Assembly: GCA_030065125.1 (NCBI GenBank)
Contig: JASJDM010000047.1
Span: 1 to 54,268 of the forward strand
Reading direction: 5' to 3'
Length of the DNA: 54,268 bases
From: Lysobacterales bacterium
GTDB lineage: Bacteria; Pseudomonadota; Gammaproteobacteria; Xanthomonadales; SZUA-38
Shown here: piece by piece, positions 1 to 9,308 of the stretch
Layout: each line of letters opens with the position of its first letter
Numbering within the stretch: the first letter of the stretch is position 1
Made by a program: the position numbers and the translations under genes
Notes under the pieces: model-generated
Database searches by the model: none
What the model saw: only the letters and a program-made list of their open reading frames with translations
Told to the model about the DNA's origin: nothing

Positions 1-11
1 GACGAATTTGA

Positions 12-518
12 TTACTGGTGGCCATTGCGGTTCTCTGCCAGTGCGTGTTGGATCTGTTCGGAATAGAAACCCCGGTTTTCCAGGTAGCGTACCCGCCGGC
101 TCTTTTCCTTCAATGAGACACATGGGGTTGACCCGAAGCGCTTTCCATAGGCGCGGGAAGCAACGTCGAACCAGTTATTACCCTGCCCCTCCAGGAGCGC
201 GCTGGAGATATTCCGCGCAACTCCTTTCTGCTTCAGCTCCATGGCGATTCGGCGGGGCCCGTAGCCGCGGCTGATACGCTTACGGACGAACGATTCGGCG
301 AAGCGCTGATCGCTGACCAGGTCGTGTTCCAACAGCCAGCCGACGGCACGATCCACCGCATCAGCGTCGTAACCTGCCTGGGCCAGCTTGTTGGTGATTT
401 CCGCCACGGCGTACTCCCGCCGGGACAGCCACCTTACCGCCGACTGGCGGGCCGCACCGGCATCGCTGGAATCAACCGAATCAGGCTTCCTCGGCTTCAG
501 CTTCGGACTCCGCTTCAA
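12..518 (-). CDS. recX: Regulatory protein RecX
   Basis: RecX-family modulator (168 aa) that binds RecA filaments and restrains their recombinase and coprotease activity in the cytoplasm. The protein shows the tandem three-helix pattern of the family: a segment around residues 28-70 rich in W-L-x-R-R-E-Y, then L-V-S-D-x-R-F-A-E-S-F and R-G-Y-G-P-R-R-I. It lies directly downstream of recA on the same strand. The only ATG compatible with the conserved N-terminus lies 38 bp inside the recA 3' end, so the genes overlap and are probably translationally coupled. The first dozen basic residues (M-K-R-S-P-K-L-K) are read from recA's acidic-tail codons in another frame and may be dispensable. Identification rests on family pattern and position. 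Confidence 0.9.
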   Translation of the reverse strand: MKRSPKLKPRKPDSVDSSDAGAARQSAVRWLSRREYAVAEITNKLAQAGYDADAVDRAVGWLLEHDLVSDQRFAESFVRKRISRGYGPRRIAMELKQKGVARNISSALLEGQGNNWFDVASRAYGKRFGSTPCVSLKEKSRRVRYLENRGFYSEQIQHALAENRNGHQ

Positions 519-1512
519 CCGGGGCCGTGCCCAGGATCAGGTTGCGGATCTCAGTCTCCAGGTGGTTGCGCAGATCGGGGTTTTCCTTGAGGTACCTGCG
601 GACGTTGTCTTTGCCCTGGCCGATTCGATCGCCGCCGTAGCTGTACCAGGCGCCGGCCTTGTCAATGATGTTGTGCTCCACGCCCAGGTCGATGATCTCC
701 CCTTCCCGCGAGGTGCCCTCGCCGTAGAGGATCTCGAACTCGGCCTTCTTGAACGGCGGTGCCGTCTTGTTCTTCACCACCTTCACCCGGGTTTCGTTGC
801 CGATTACCTCGTCGCCGCGCTTGACCGCCCCGATGCGCCGGATGTCCAGCCGCACCGAGGAGTAGAACTTCAGGGCGTTTCCCCCGGTGGTGGTTTCAGG
901 GCTGCCAAACATCACGCCGATCTTCATTCGGATCTGGTTGATGAACATCACCAGGGTATTGGAGCGCTTGATATTGGCCGTAAGCTTGCGCAGGGCCTGG
1001 GACATCAGCCGGGCCTGCAGGCCCACGTGAGAGTCCCCCATTTCCCCCTCGATCTCCGCCTTGGGGGTCAGGGCGGCCACCGAGTCGATCACGACGATAT
1101 CAATGGCGCCGGACCGGACCAGCATGTCGGCAATTTCCAGGGCCTGTTCGCCGGTGTCCGGCTGGGACACCAGCAGGTCGTCCACGTTGACGCCGAGTTT
1201 TTCGGCGTAGCTGGGATCCAGCGCGTGCTCGGCGTCCACGAATGCCGCAGTGCCGCCGGCTTTCTGGCATTCCGCAATGGCCTGCAGGGTCAGGGTTGTC
1301 TTGCCCGACGATTCAGGGCCATAGATCTCCACGACCCGGCCCTTGGGATATCCGCCGATGCCCAGGGCAATGTCCAGGGTCAGGGAACCGCTGGAAATGA
1401 CCTCGATATCCGTGGCCGTGCCGTCGCCCATGCGCATGACTGCGCCCTTGCCGAACTGCTTTTCGATCTGACCGAGGGCCGCCGCGAGAGCGCGTTTTTT
1501 GTTGTCATCCAT
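481..1512 (-). CDS. recA: Recombinase RecA
   Basis: ATP-dependent strand-exchange recombinase and LexA coprotease (343 aa). Walker A is GPESSGKTT near residue 65, and the N-terminus M-D-D-N-K-K-R-A-L is typical. Loop segments G-D-S-H-V-G-L-Q-A-R-L-M-S-Q-A-L-R-K and F-I-N-Q-I-R-M-K-I-G are present. The C-terminal tail is short and acidic (Glu/Ala rich). Length is normal for gammaproteobacteria. Order is pncC-recA-recX, all leftward, with about 120 bp between pncC and recA. That gap holds a GATAAT-like -10 (1557-1562, minus strand), but I see no canonical CTGT-N8-ACAG LexA operator, so SOS control cannot be claimed from the sequence. Confidence 0.98.
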   Translation of the reverse strand: MDDNKKRALAAALGQIEKQFGKGAVMRMGDGTATDIEVISSGSLTLDIALGIGGYPKGRVVEIYGPESSGKTTLTLQAIAECQKAGGTAAFVDAEHALDPSYAEKLGVNVDDLLVSQPDTGEQALEIADMLVRSGAIDIVVIDSVAALTPKAEIEGEMGDSHVGLQARLMSQALRKLTANIKRSNTLVMFINQIRMKIGVMFGSPETTTGGNALKFYSSVRLDIRRIGAVKRGDEVIGNETRVKVVKNKTAPPFKKAEFEILYGEGTSREGEIIDLGVEHNIIDKAGAWYSYGGDRIGQGKDNVRRYLKENPDLRNHLETEIRNLILGTAPVEAESEAEAEEA

Positions 1513-1631
1513 GGGGTGTCTCCGATGGGTATTTCTGGATGGAAGGCAGGGGCAGCATTATCACACAGGGCCCTGGGGATTGGTATCCGATTACCCCCGC
1601 CGATGGGTAGGAATCCGGTCCGTCTGTGGTG

Positions 1632-2135
1632 TCAGACGGCACCCAACTGGAGCAGTCGTTCCAGGGCGTGGGCGACGGCAAACCGGCGCACCGACTCGCG
1701 GTCGCCGGGGAAACGTCTGCTGCCGCTGTGAACCCCGCCGGCGCCGGCCCAGGCAAACCACACCAGGCCGACCGGTTTGTCCGCGGTTCCGCCGCCAGGG
1801 CCGGCAACGCCGCTGACGGCCAGGGACCAGTCGCAGCCTGTGCGCACCAGCGCCCCTTCCGCCATGGCCCGCACCACGGGCTCGCTCACGGCACCATGGT
1901 GCGTTATCACCGGCTCTTCCACGCCCAGCAGCCGGGATTTCAGGGCGTTGCTGTAGGTGACCATGCCTCCCTCGAACCAACCGGAACTTCCGGCCACGTC
2001 CGTCAGCACCTTGGCAATCCAGCCGCCGGTGCAGGATTCGGCTGTGACCAGCCGCTGAGAGCGTGCCGTCAGCTGTTTCGCCAAGGCCACCGCGAGGCCG
2101 GCCAGCGCATCATCGGAAGGCGAAAAATCGTCCAT
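1632..2135 (-). CDS. pncC: Nicotinamide-nucleotide amidohydrolase PncC (CinA C-terminal domain)
   Basis: Deamidates nicotinamide mononucleotide to nicotinate mononucleotide in pyridine-nucleotide recycling. The 167-aa protein is the stand-alone CinA C-terminal domain. It has the signature T-A-E-S-C-T-G-G-W-I-A near residue 35, then W-F-E-G-G-M-V-T-Y-S-N, H-G-A-V-S-E-P-V-V and V-S-G-V-A-G-P-G-G-G. The ATG at 2135 gives the family's usual ~165-aa length. In-frame ATGs at 2159 and 2168 would add residues not seen in E. coli PncC and would run into the divergent mutS start. Position upstream of recA on the same strand is the usual one. Confidence 0.9.
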   Translation of the reverse strand: MDDFSPSDDALAGLAVALAKQLTARSQRLVTAESCTGGWIAKVLTDVAGSSGWFEGGMVTYSNALKSRLLGVEEPVITHHGAVSEPVVRAMAEGALVRTGCDWSLAVSGVAGPGGGTADKPVGLVWFAWAGAGGVHSGSRRFPGDRESVRRFAVAHALERLLQLGAV

Positions 2136-2157
2136 GGGATTACTGTACACTTCGGCC

Positions 2158-4749
2158 ATGACCGACAAAACCCGGCAGCAGCAGTCTCAGTCGAAGTCCG
2201 GCGCCGAACACACCCCGCTCATGCGCCAGTACCTGAGCGTGAAGTCCGAGTTTCCGGACACCCTGGTGCTGTTTCGCATGGGAGATTTCTATGAGCTGTT
2301 CTACGACGACGCCAAGCACGCGGCGCGGCTGCTGGACATCACCCTGACCCAGCGCGGGCAGTCCGCCGGACAGCCCATCCCCATGGCCGGCGTGCCCTTT
2401 CACGCAGTGGAAAACTACCTGGCAAAGCTGGTGCGCCTGGGTGAGTCCGCCGCTATTTGCGAACAGGTGGGTGACCCGGCCCAGTCCAAGGGGCTGGTGG
2501 AACGCCGGGTGGTGCGCGTCGTCACCCCGGGAACGGTCAGCGACGAAGCGCTGCTGGAAGACCGCCGGGACAACTTCCTGCTGGCCGCCAGGCGCCGCGA
2601 CCAGCACTTCGGGATTGCCTGGCTGGACCTGGCCAGCGGCCGTTTCCGCCTGACCGAGCTTCACAGCGAGGCTGACTTTGTCGCCGAGCTGGAGCGCCTG
2701 CAGCCGTCAGAACTGTTGACCGACGAAGCTGCCGCCTGGCCCCGGGCCGCCACCGACAACCCGGGTCACAAGTCCCGGCCGCCCTGGCATTTCGAGGCCG
2801 ACACCGCCAGCGAACTGCTGTGCCGCCAGTTCGGTACCCGTGACCTGAGCGGCTTCGGAGTGGAGCACCTGGATCTGGCCGTCGCTGCCGCTGGTGCGCT
2901 CATGCAGTACGTGCAGGACACCCAGCGCACCCAGCTTCCCCACATCGCCGGAATCAGCGCCGAGAACCCCGCGGAAACGGTGCTGCTGGACGCCGCCACC
3001 CGACGCAACCTGGAAATCGAGTTTCACCCCGGCGGTCGCCAGGAACACACCCTGGCCGGTGTCATCGATCGCACGGTGACGCCCATGGGCGCCCGCATGC
3101 TGCGACGCTGGCTCAACCAGCCGCTGCGCGACCAGCAGGCCCTGCGCCACCGTCACCAGGCGGTGGGTGCCCTGATCGAAGACGGCCAGTTCCGCATGTT
3201 GCGCGACGTGTTAAGGGGAATCGGAGATGTCGAGCGGGTGCTGGCCCGGGTCGGCATGCGCAGTGCCCGGCCGCGGGACCTCACCACCCTGCGTACGGCG
3301 CTGGGCCTGCTGCCGGATCTGCACGAGCACCTGGAGGCCGTGGACAATCCGCGCATTGCCCGGCTTTCCGGACAGCTGGTGCCCAACCCAAGCTGCCTGG
3401 ACCTGCTGGAACGCGCCGTGGTGGACGTACCTCCGGTCACCATCCGCGACGGTGGCGTGATCGCCGAGGGTTACGACTCCGAACTGGACGAACTGCGATC
3501 GATCTCCAGCGATGCCAGTCAGTACCTGACCGACCTGGAGACCCGGGAGAGAGAGGCCACCGGCATAGCCACCCTGAAGGTGGGTTACAACCGGGTACAC
3601 GGCTATTACCTGGAAGTGTCCAAGGCCCAGGCTGCCCAGGTGCCGGATCACTTTACCCGGCGCCAGACGCTGAAGGCGGCCGAGCGCTACATCACCGAGG
3701 AACTGAAGAAATTCGAAGACCAGGTCCTGTCCAGCCGGGAGCGTGCCCTGGCCCGGGAGAAAGCGCTGTACGAAGGCGTTCTCGACCGCCTGATCGAGCA
3801 CCTGGCCTCACTGATTGCCATGGCTGAGGCCCTGGCCGAACTGGACGTGTTCTGCAACCTGTCCGAGCGGGCGGAAACCCTGGACTATCGCCAGCCGGAA
3901 CTGGTTGAGCGGGCAGGCATCCACATCACCGGCGGCAGGCATCCGGTGGTGGAGCGGGTCAGCGAAGAGCCGTTTCAACCCAATGGCTGCGACCTCAATC
4001 CAGACCGGCGGATGCTGATCATTACCGGCCCCAACATGGGCGGCAAGTCCACCTATATGCGGCAGGCCGCCCTGATCACCCTGCTGGCGCATATCGGCAG
4101 CTACGTCCCCGCCGAATCCGCTGTCCTGGGCCCGGTGGACCGGATCTTCACCCGCATTGGCGCCGGCGATGACCTGACCCGGGGCCACTCCACCTTCATG
4201 GTGGAAATGACCGAGACCGCCAACATCCTGCACAACGCCACCGAGCTCAGCCTGGTGCTGATGGACGAGGTGGGCCGCGGCACCAGTACCTATGACGGTC
4301 TTGCCCTGGCCCGGGCTGCAGCGGTCTACCTGGCCGGCACCACCCGGTCCCTGACGCTGTTCGCCACCCACTATTTCGAACTGACCACCCTGGCCAGCGA
4401 GGTGGACGGGGTCGCCAATGTTCACCTGGACGCTGTGGAGCACGGCGAACGCATCGTATTCCTGCACGCGGTGAAGGACGGACCGGCCGACCGCAGTTAC
4501 GGGCTGCAGGTCGCGGCCCTGGCGGGTCTGCCCAGGACCGTGGTGGACCATGCCCGCCAGGTGCTGGAAGAACTGGAGCGCCAGGACCGGGCCCGTCAAC
4601 CCGATCAGGCGCAGCTCAGCCTGTTCGCCCCACCCGCCCCGGAACCCCGGCCCGATCCCGTGATGGACGAACTCCGCCGGGCCGAGCCAGACGGCATGAC
4701 GCCACGCGAGGCCCTGGAATTCCTGTACCGGCTGAAAAACGAACTGTAG
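2158..4749 (+). CDS. mutS: DNA mismatch repair protein MutS
   Basis: Mismatch-recognition ATPase (863 aa). The N-terminal mismatch domain carries the Phe-x-Glu motif in F-R-M-G-D-F-Y-E-L-F. The ATPase has Walker A GPNMGGKST (about residues 623-631), the D-E-V-G-R-G-T-S-T-Y-D-G signature and F-A-T-H-Y-F-E-L. The helix-turn-helix and a short C-terminal tail (L-S-L-F-A-P-P) complete it. I chose the ATG at 2158 (M-T-D-K-T-R) because the earlier in-frame ATG at 2134 falls inside the divergent pncC start. Only about 22 bp separate the two start codons, so the promoters must overlap or lie inside the neighbouring genes. Confidence 0.97.
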   Translation: MTDKTRQQQSQSKSGAEHTPLMRQYLSVKSEFPDTLVLFRMGDFYELFYDDAKHAARLLDITLTQRGQSAGQPIPMAGVPFHAVENYLAKLVRLGESAAICEQVGDPAQSKGLVERRVVRVVTPGTVSDEALLEDRRDNFLLAARRRDQHFGIAWLDLASGRFRLTELHSEADFVAELERLQPSELLTDEAAAWPRAATDNPGHKSRPPWHFEADTASELLCRQFGTRDLSGFGVEHLDLAVAAAGALMQYVQDTQRTQLPHIAGISAENPAETVLLDAATRRNLEIEFHPGGRQEHTLAGVIDRTVTPMGARMLRRWLNQPLRDQQALRHRHQAVGALIEDGQFRMLRDVLRGIGDVERVLARVGMRSARPRDLTTLRTALGLLPDLHEHLEAVDNPRIARLSGQLVPNPSCLDLLERAVVDVPPVTIRDGGVIAEGYDSELDELRSISSDASQYLTDLETREREATGIATLKVGYNRVHGYYLEVSKAQAAQVPDHFTRRQTLKAAERYITEELKKFEDQVLSSRERALAREKALYEGVLDRLIEHLASLIAMAEALAELDVFCNLSERAETLDYRQPELVERAGIHITGGRHPVVERVSEEPFQPNGCDLNPDRRMLIITGPNMGGKSTYMRQAALITLLAHIGSYVPAESAVLGPVDRIFTRIGAGDDLTRGHSTFMVEMTETANILHNATELSLVLMDEVGRGTSTYDGLALARAAAVYLAGTTRSLTLFATHYFELTTLASEVDGVANVHLDAVEHGERIVFLHAVKDGPADRSYGLQVAALAGLPRTVVDHARQVLEELERQDRARQPDQAQLSLFAPPAPEPRPDPVMDELRRAEPDGMTPREALEFLYRLKNEL

Positions 4750-4846
4750 GGCACACCAAAAAACATCTCGGCAACGACGATCGGGGCTGGCCGGATTACC
4801 CGGTTTCAGTAAACTGTGCCGATCACTCACACGGAGAATCGGACTG

Positions 4847-6043
4847 ATGTCTGAAGACATTCTGGTATTTGCGGATCCCGAGGAAGTCAAAAACGAGCTG
4901 AAGCTGGCCGAGCCGGGCGCCATCGTGGCCCAGCCCGGGGTTGATCCGGAGCTGGACCAGCAGTCCGATGCCCTGGTGGAACGCCTGCTGAAAATGGACC
5001 CGGCCGGAAACGAGGCCCAGTCGGCCAAGCAGGCCATCGAGACCATGGGACTGGACCTGCAGGAGGCGGCCAGCAACCGCAGCGCCATGCTGCAGGAACC
5101 CATCAAGAAAATCGCCGGGCGGGCCGACGACGGCGGCGAGGTGGCCATCGCCCTGATCGACCTGAAGGTGAAAGTGGAGGAACTGGACCCCGGAAAGGTC
5201 GACCTGGAGGCCGGCTGGCTCACCCGCCTGCTGGGAAGACTCCCCGGCGTGGGCACTCCCATCAAGCGCTATTTCACCCGGTTTGAAGATTCCCAGACCG
5301 TCATTGACGCCATCATCCGGTCCCTGGAAGACGGCAAGGAACAGCTGGAAAAGGATAACTTCACCCTGGCCGAGGACCAGAAGTTCATGCGGGAGGTCAC
5401 CCGCAAGCTGGAGCGGGCCATCCGCCTGGGCCAGCTGCTGGACCAGAAACTGGTCCATCGGCTGGAGCGGGAGCTGACCGGCGACGCCGAGCGCAGCAAG
5501 TTTGTCCAGGAAGAAATGCTCTACCCCCTGCGGCAGCGCATCATGGATCTGCAGCAGCAGCTGGCGGTCAACCAGCAGGGTGTGGTGACCCTGGAAGTGG
5601 TCATGCGAAACAACAAGGAGCTGGTGCGGGGGGTCAACCGTGCCCGCCACGTCACCGTCAACGCGCTGCAGGTGGCGGTCACCCTGGCCCTCGCCCTGGC
5701 CAACCAGCGGGTGGTGCTGGACAAGGTCCAGGCCGTCAACGAGACGACTTCGGATCTCATCGCAGGCACCGCGGAGCGCTTGAAGCAGCAGGGCGCGGAG
5801 GTGCACAAGCAGGCTTCGTCAACCCAGATCGACATGCAGGCCCTGGAAAGCGCCTTCCGGGATATTCACGCGGCGCTGGACGACATTTCCCGCTACCGCC
5901 AGGAAGCCCTGCCCAAGATGGCCGACACCATCAACCAGATGGATCAGCTCACCACAGAGGGTGAGAAGAAGATCCAGCAGATGGAGCGCGGCGCTGCCAT
6001 CGCCGCCGAAGAGGTGTTCGAAATCATCCCCGACGACCTTTAA
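4847..6043 (+). CDS. TelA-family (toxic anion resistance) protein
   Basis: Member of the TelA/KlaA family (PF05816), 398 aa. It is predicted cytoplasmic, almost entirely helical, with many charged heptad-like stretches. Family hallmarks are the central L-G-R-L-P-G-V-G-T-P-I-K-R-Y-F block around residue 130, V-V-T-L-E-V-V-M-R-N-N-K-E-L-V-R-G-V-N and T-V-N-A-L-Q-V-A-V-T-L-A-L-A. The family was named for tellurite resistance, but its biochemical activity is unsettled and many copies accompany stress or envelope genes. No ter or kil genes lie nearby, so it stands alone here, 97 bp downstream of mutS. It converges with the next gene on the opposite strand, with 31 bp between. Confidence 0.88.
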   Translation: MSEDILVFADPEEVKNELKLAEPGAIVAQPGVDPELDQQSDALVERLLKMDPAGNEAQSAKQAIETMGLDLQEAASNRSAMLQEPIKKIAGRADDGGEVAIALIDLKVKVEELDPGKVDLEAGWLTRLLGRLPGVGTPIKRYFTRFEDSQTVIDAIIRSLEDGKEQLEKDNFTLAEDQKFMREVTRKLERAIRLGQLLDQKLVHRLERELTGDAERSKFVQEEMLYPLRQRIMDLQQQLAVNQQGVVTLEVVMRNNKELVRGVNRARHVTVNALQVAVTLALALANQRVVLDKVQAVNETTSDLIAGTAERLKQQGAEVHKQASSTQIDMQALESAFRDIHAALDDISRYRQEALPKMADTINQMDQLTTEGEKKIQQMERGAAIAAEEVFEIIPDDL

Positions 6044-6074
6044 CTCGGTCGCCAGCCCAGTTCCTCGGCCCGCG

Positions 6075-9000
6075 TCAGGGAGGGCCTTCGAAGCCGTCGG
6101 CGAAAATGCTGTTGCCAAATCCAGACGCTTCGGCCTTGAGGCACCAGCGCACCAGGGTTCCCGCGTCCGGCGAGATGAGATCGCGCACGGTCAGCCGCCA
6201 GTTGCCGCTGAAATCCTGGCCGTTGAAGGCGGACAGCGGCTCTCCAGGCGAGAAAGTACCGAACAGTGTCGGCGTGGTTGTTCCGCACTCCTGATTCACG
6301 GCTGCGGTTGCGCCATCGTCCAGCTGTACCTGGATGTTGCTGCCGCTGCAGCCAAACCCGGACGGGTTGCTCGCCAGATCCGGCCGCTCCAGCACCACGA
6401 CTGAGGTTCCGCTGGCTTCGTGTTCCAGGGTAACGGTCAGATCACCGGTAAAGCTGTGGGTGATATCCAGGCTCAGGTCCAGGTCAGTCAGCACGCCAAA
6501 CGACCCAACATCCAGCACATCGGCGACGCCGGTTGCGTTGGCGTCGGGTATGGCCACGTTGGGATTGCTGCACAGGGCCTCGGACACGTCCACGGACACA
6601 AACACCGTGGCATTGGTGCACTGACTCGGGCTGCCGTCATCACAAACCTGGTACTCGAACTGGTCGCTGGAAAAGCCGGCGCCGTTGTGGGTGTAGACAA
6701 ACGATCCGTCGGGGTCGAGGGTGAGGTCACCGAACCGTGGAGGCGCCACCGGATTCACCTGCAGCACCAGCCCGTTGTCCTCGGGATCTGAATCATTCAC
6801 CAGCAGCGACACCTGCCCGCCGGCAAGCACCGTTACCGACTGGCCCAGCGCAACGTCGAGGACATCGTCCTGGGCTACCGGCGGCAGGTTACCGGTCCAG
6901 CCCCCGTCCAGCACGTGGGCACCCCGGCCCAGGGTCCCGGCAATCAGTCGATCCTGGGAGGCGTCGTACTGAAGGTCGAATACCGGTGCGCTGGGCAGAC
7001 CGGTGCCGGCCTGGATCCAGCCGGAGAATCCTGGCCCCCAGGCTGTAAAGACGCCGCGGTCGGTTCCCACCGCAATGGCGCTCTGGGCGGGGGAATCAAT
7101 GTAGACCACCGAACGCAGGCGGCCTGGCTCCAGGGCCTGGAGGTTGCCGGTCACGTCGTTCCAGCGCGCGCCGGTGGTTTCAGTGAACATGACCCGGCTG
7201 TTCTCGATCAGAAAAGCCCGGCTGGAGTCGGCTGGATCCAGGGCGACGCCTTCCAGCCCCTGCCCGGGCGCTGCGGTGTACACCACCACAAACTGGCCAC
7301 CGGCGGCAGCGCGCTGGTACAGGCGCTGATCGTTGGTCACCACGTACAGCAGATCCGGATTGTCCTGGGCACCGTAAGCAATGGAGTTACGGCCCAGCCC
7401 GGCAGCGGTGATGCCGGGGCCCACCTCGCGAATCGTGTCACCCTGGTCCAGCGATTCATAAACCGACCCGCCGCCGATGATCAGCCGATCCGCCACCGCC
7501 TGGTTGACGGCAATGGGGGTGACAAACTGCACCTGCAGTGGCGTGCCCCCACCCACCAGGCTGAGCGGCAGGAGCACGCCACCCTGGAATACGTTGCTGG
7601 CGTCAAAATTGAAGCGCGCAATGCCACCGAGATTCTGGGAACTGGCATAACGAACCGAACTGCCGGGATTGGCCAGGGTGTCAATGGCCACGTCACCCCC
7701 GTCACCGCCGCGAATGCTTTCCCAGCTCAAGCCACCGGGAAGCTGCTGAAACGATGACCCGTTGTCCTGGTTGCCGCTGACCGCTACGCCGGACGCGGTG
7801 TCGTAAGCCAGGCTGTGCTGCTCGGTGACCTGCAGCGACCCGTTGACCGGCTCCCAGTCGCCGGCAAGAGAGGCCGGGGCAGTGCGGCGGAAAATGCCGC
7901 CGTCGTCGCCCTGCAGCAGGTCTCCGTTGGCGTCGAACACCATGATCCGGGAATCGGCGTGGGGTGCCGAGTTGTTCTGGGTACCCACGTGGGTCAGGGG
8001 TGTCCAGGCCGGGCCGGTGGCATCACCCCGGAACAGGCGGCCGGAAAATGACTCGGCGTTGATGGAGTTGGGAAAGCTGAAGGTGTCGTCGATACTAAGC
8101 GGCTGCCGGTCTCCGCCGATATACACCAGGTTGGCGTTGAAGGGATCCGCCACCAGAGACGTATGGATGCCACCCTGCGCGCCGGGATGAATGCCGATGA
8201 ATGATGGCTCGTTGGAGCCGGGCAACCCCAGGTCCACCCAGCTGCCGGGATTGCCGTTGGACGACCGGAACACGCCAGCCAGCTGGCCGGTGCTGGCCGC
8301 CACAATGGCCACAAACACCTGACTGGACGCACCGACCGAGATCTCCACGTGACTGCCGCCGGAGCTCTCCATCAGGCTGTCCATGGCAGGATCGCTGACC
8401 TTGACCCAGCTGACACCGGCATCATTGCTGCGATAGATGCCGTTTTGACCCGTCGCGTCACAGACATCGGCGGAAACCACGCTGGCATACAGACGGTCGC
8501 TGCTGTTTGGGTCGGCGGCCATGGCGTCGACGCGGCCGCGCCCAATGCCCGTGGTGATCTGGCTCCAGCTGCTGCCGGTGTCGGTGGACCGGAATATGCC
8601 CAGGTTGGCGCAGTCAAACCCGGTATCAGCCGCGTCCACCCCGGCGACCAGGGTGCTGCCCCTGGCGACAACCGAAGAGACATTGCGTCCGGCCATGCTG
8701 TTGCCCAGCACGGTCCAGGTACTGCCACCATCCGTGGTCCGAATCACGCCCAGTCGCGGAGCGCCGATCCGGGCGAAGGAGCTGAACCGTCCGAGTCCCG
8801 CCACCAGGGTCTGGTTGGAAGGATCCAGGGGATCAAACTGGATGTCACCGACGCCCAGGCTGCCCAGGGCATCGGTCTGCGGCACCCAGGTCGGACTGGC
8901 GCTGGTGCCATTGCCGGTTTTCCAGATTCCGCCGTTGACGGAACCGATATAGATCACGTCGGGGTCCGAGGGGTGCGCCGCCAAAGCGTTGATGGCACCG

Positions 9001-9239
9001 CTGGCGGGATCATCCGCGCTGGTGTTGTCGATGTTGCCGAGATCGCCGAAGGTGGCGCTGTTGGTGACAATGGGAGCGGGTCCGATGGGGGCCCAGACCC
9101 CTGCGGCTGCTCCTTTTGCTGCCTGTGAAGCACCGGAGTGACCACGCCGGTCAGGCTGCGCCAATCCCCCGGTGCAGATCACCAGCGCCATTGCTGCAGG
9201 CCACAGCCTGCCCGTTTGATCCCAGATCAATCCCCGCAT
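6075..9239 (-). CDS. Secreted BNR/Asp-box beta-propeller protein with cadherin-like and P (proprotein convertase) domains
   Basis: Large exported protein (1054 aa). The N-terminus is signal-like, with a hydrophobic A-A-M-A-L-V-I-C-T-G-G-L-A core at about residues 15-27. Residues ~50-780 are a sortilin/BNR propeller with Asp-box motifs such as R-T-T-D-G-G-S-T-W, R-S-T-D-T-G-S-S-W and R-S-N-D-A-G-V-S-W. Residues ~790-900 (N-L-P-P-V-A-Q-D-D-V onward, N-D-S-D-P-E-D) look like a VCBS/cadherin-like domain. Residues ~905-1038 match the proprotein-convertase P domain (F-T-G-D-L-T-V-T-L-E-H, F-S-G-N-W-R-L-T-V-R-D). The last residues read S-I-F-A-D-G-F-E. No catalytic residues are recognised, so binding or adhesion is more likely than hydrolysis. 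GGAG precedes the ATG. Confidence 0.85.
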   Translation of the reverse strand: MRGLIWDQTGRLWPAAMALVICTGGLAQPDRRGHSGASQAAKGAAAGVWAPIGPAPIVTNSATFGDLGNIDNTSADDPASGAINALAAHPSDPDVIYIGSVNGGIWKTGNGTSASPTWVPQTDALGSLGVGDIQFDPLDPSNQTLVAGLGRFSSFARIGAPRLGVIRTTDGGSTWTVLGNSMAGRNVSSVVARGSTLVAGVDAADTGFDCANLGIFRSTDTGSSWSQITTGIGRGRVDAMAADPNSSDRLYASVVSADVCDATGQNGIYRSNDAGVSWVKVSDPAMDSLMESSGGSHVEISVGASSQVFVAIVAASTGQLAGVFRSSNGNPGSWVDLGLPGSNEPSFIGIHPGAQGGIHTSLVADPFNANLVYIGGDRQPLSIDDTFSFPNSINAESFSGRLFRGDATGPAWTPLTHVGTQNNSAPHADSRIMVFDANGDLLQGDDGGIFRRTAPASLAGDWEPVNGSLQVTEQHSLAYDTASGVAVSGNQDNGSSFQQLPGGLSWESIRGGDGGDVAIDTLANPGSSVRYASSQNLGGIARFNFDASNVFQGGVLLPLSLVGGGTPLQVQFVTPIAVNQAVADRLIIGGGSVYESLDQGDTIREVGPGITAAGLGRNSIAYGAQDNPDLLYVVTNDQRLYQRAAAGGQFVVVYTAAPGQGLEGVALDPADSSRAFLIENSRVMFTETTGARWNDVTGNLQALEPGRLRSVVYIDSPAQSAIAVGTDRGVFTAWGPGFSGWIQAGTGLPSAPVFDLQYDASQDRLIAGTLGRGAHVLDGGWTGNLPPVAQDDVLDVALGQSVTVLAGGQVSLLVNDSDPEDNGLVLQVNPVAPPRFGDLTLDPDGSFVYTHNGAGFSSDQFEYQVCDDGSPSQCTNATVFVSVDVSEALCSNPNVAIPDANATGVADVLDVGSFGVLTDLDLSLDITHSFTGDLTVTLEHEASGTSVVVLERPDLASNPSGFGCSGSNIQVQLDDGATAAVNQECGTTTPTLFGTFSPGEPLSAFNGQDFSGNWRLTVRDLISPDAGTLVRWCLKAEASGFGNSIFADGFEGPP

Positions 9240-9308
9240 GCGAATCTCCGATTTCCCTCGGAACTATACTAAGCTTGTGGGGCATCGACTACGGGGATAG
9301 CCAGAATC

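Noticed and set aside
1513..1631. LexA operator upstream of recA
   Set aside because: No CTGT-N8-ACAG or close variant is visible. Only a GATAAT-like -10 could be pointed to.
388..1731. Long rightward open frame opposite recA
   Set aside because: It is a GC-driven shadow of recA on the other strand, with no recognisable domain.
3808..5265. 485-codon leftward open frame opposite mutS and telA
   Set aside because: It spans two well-supported rightward genes in antisense and shows no protein family pattern.
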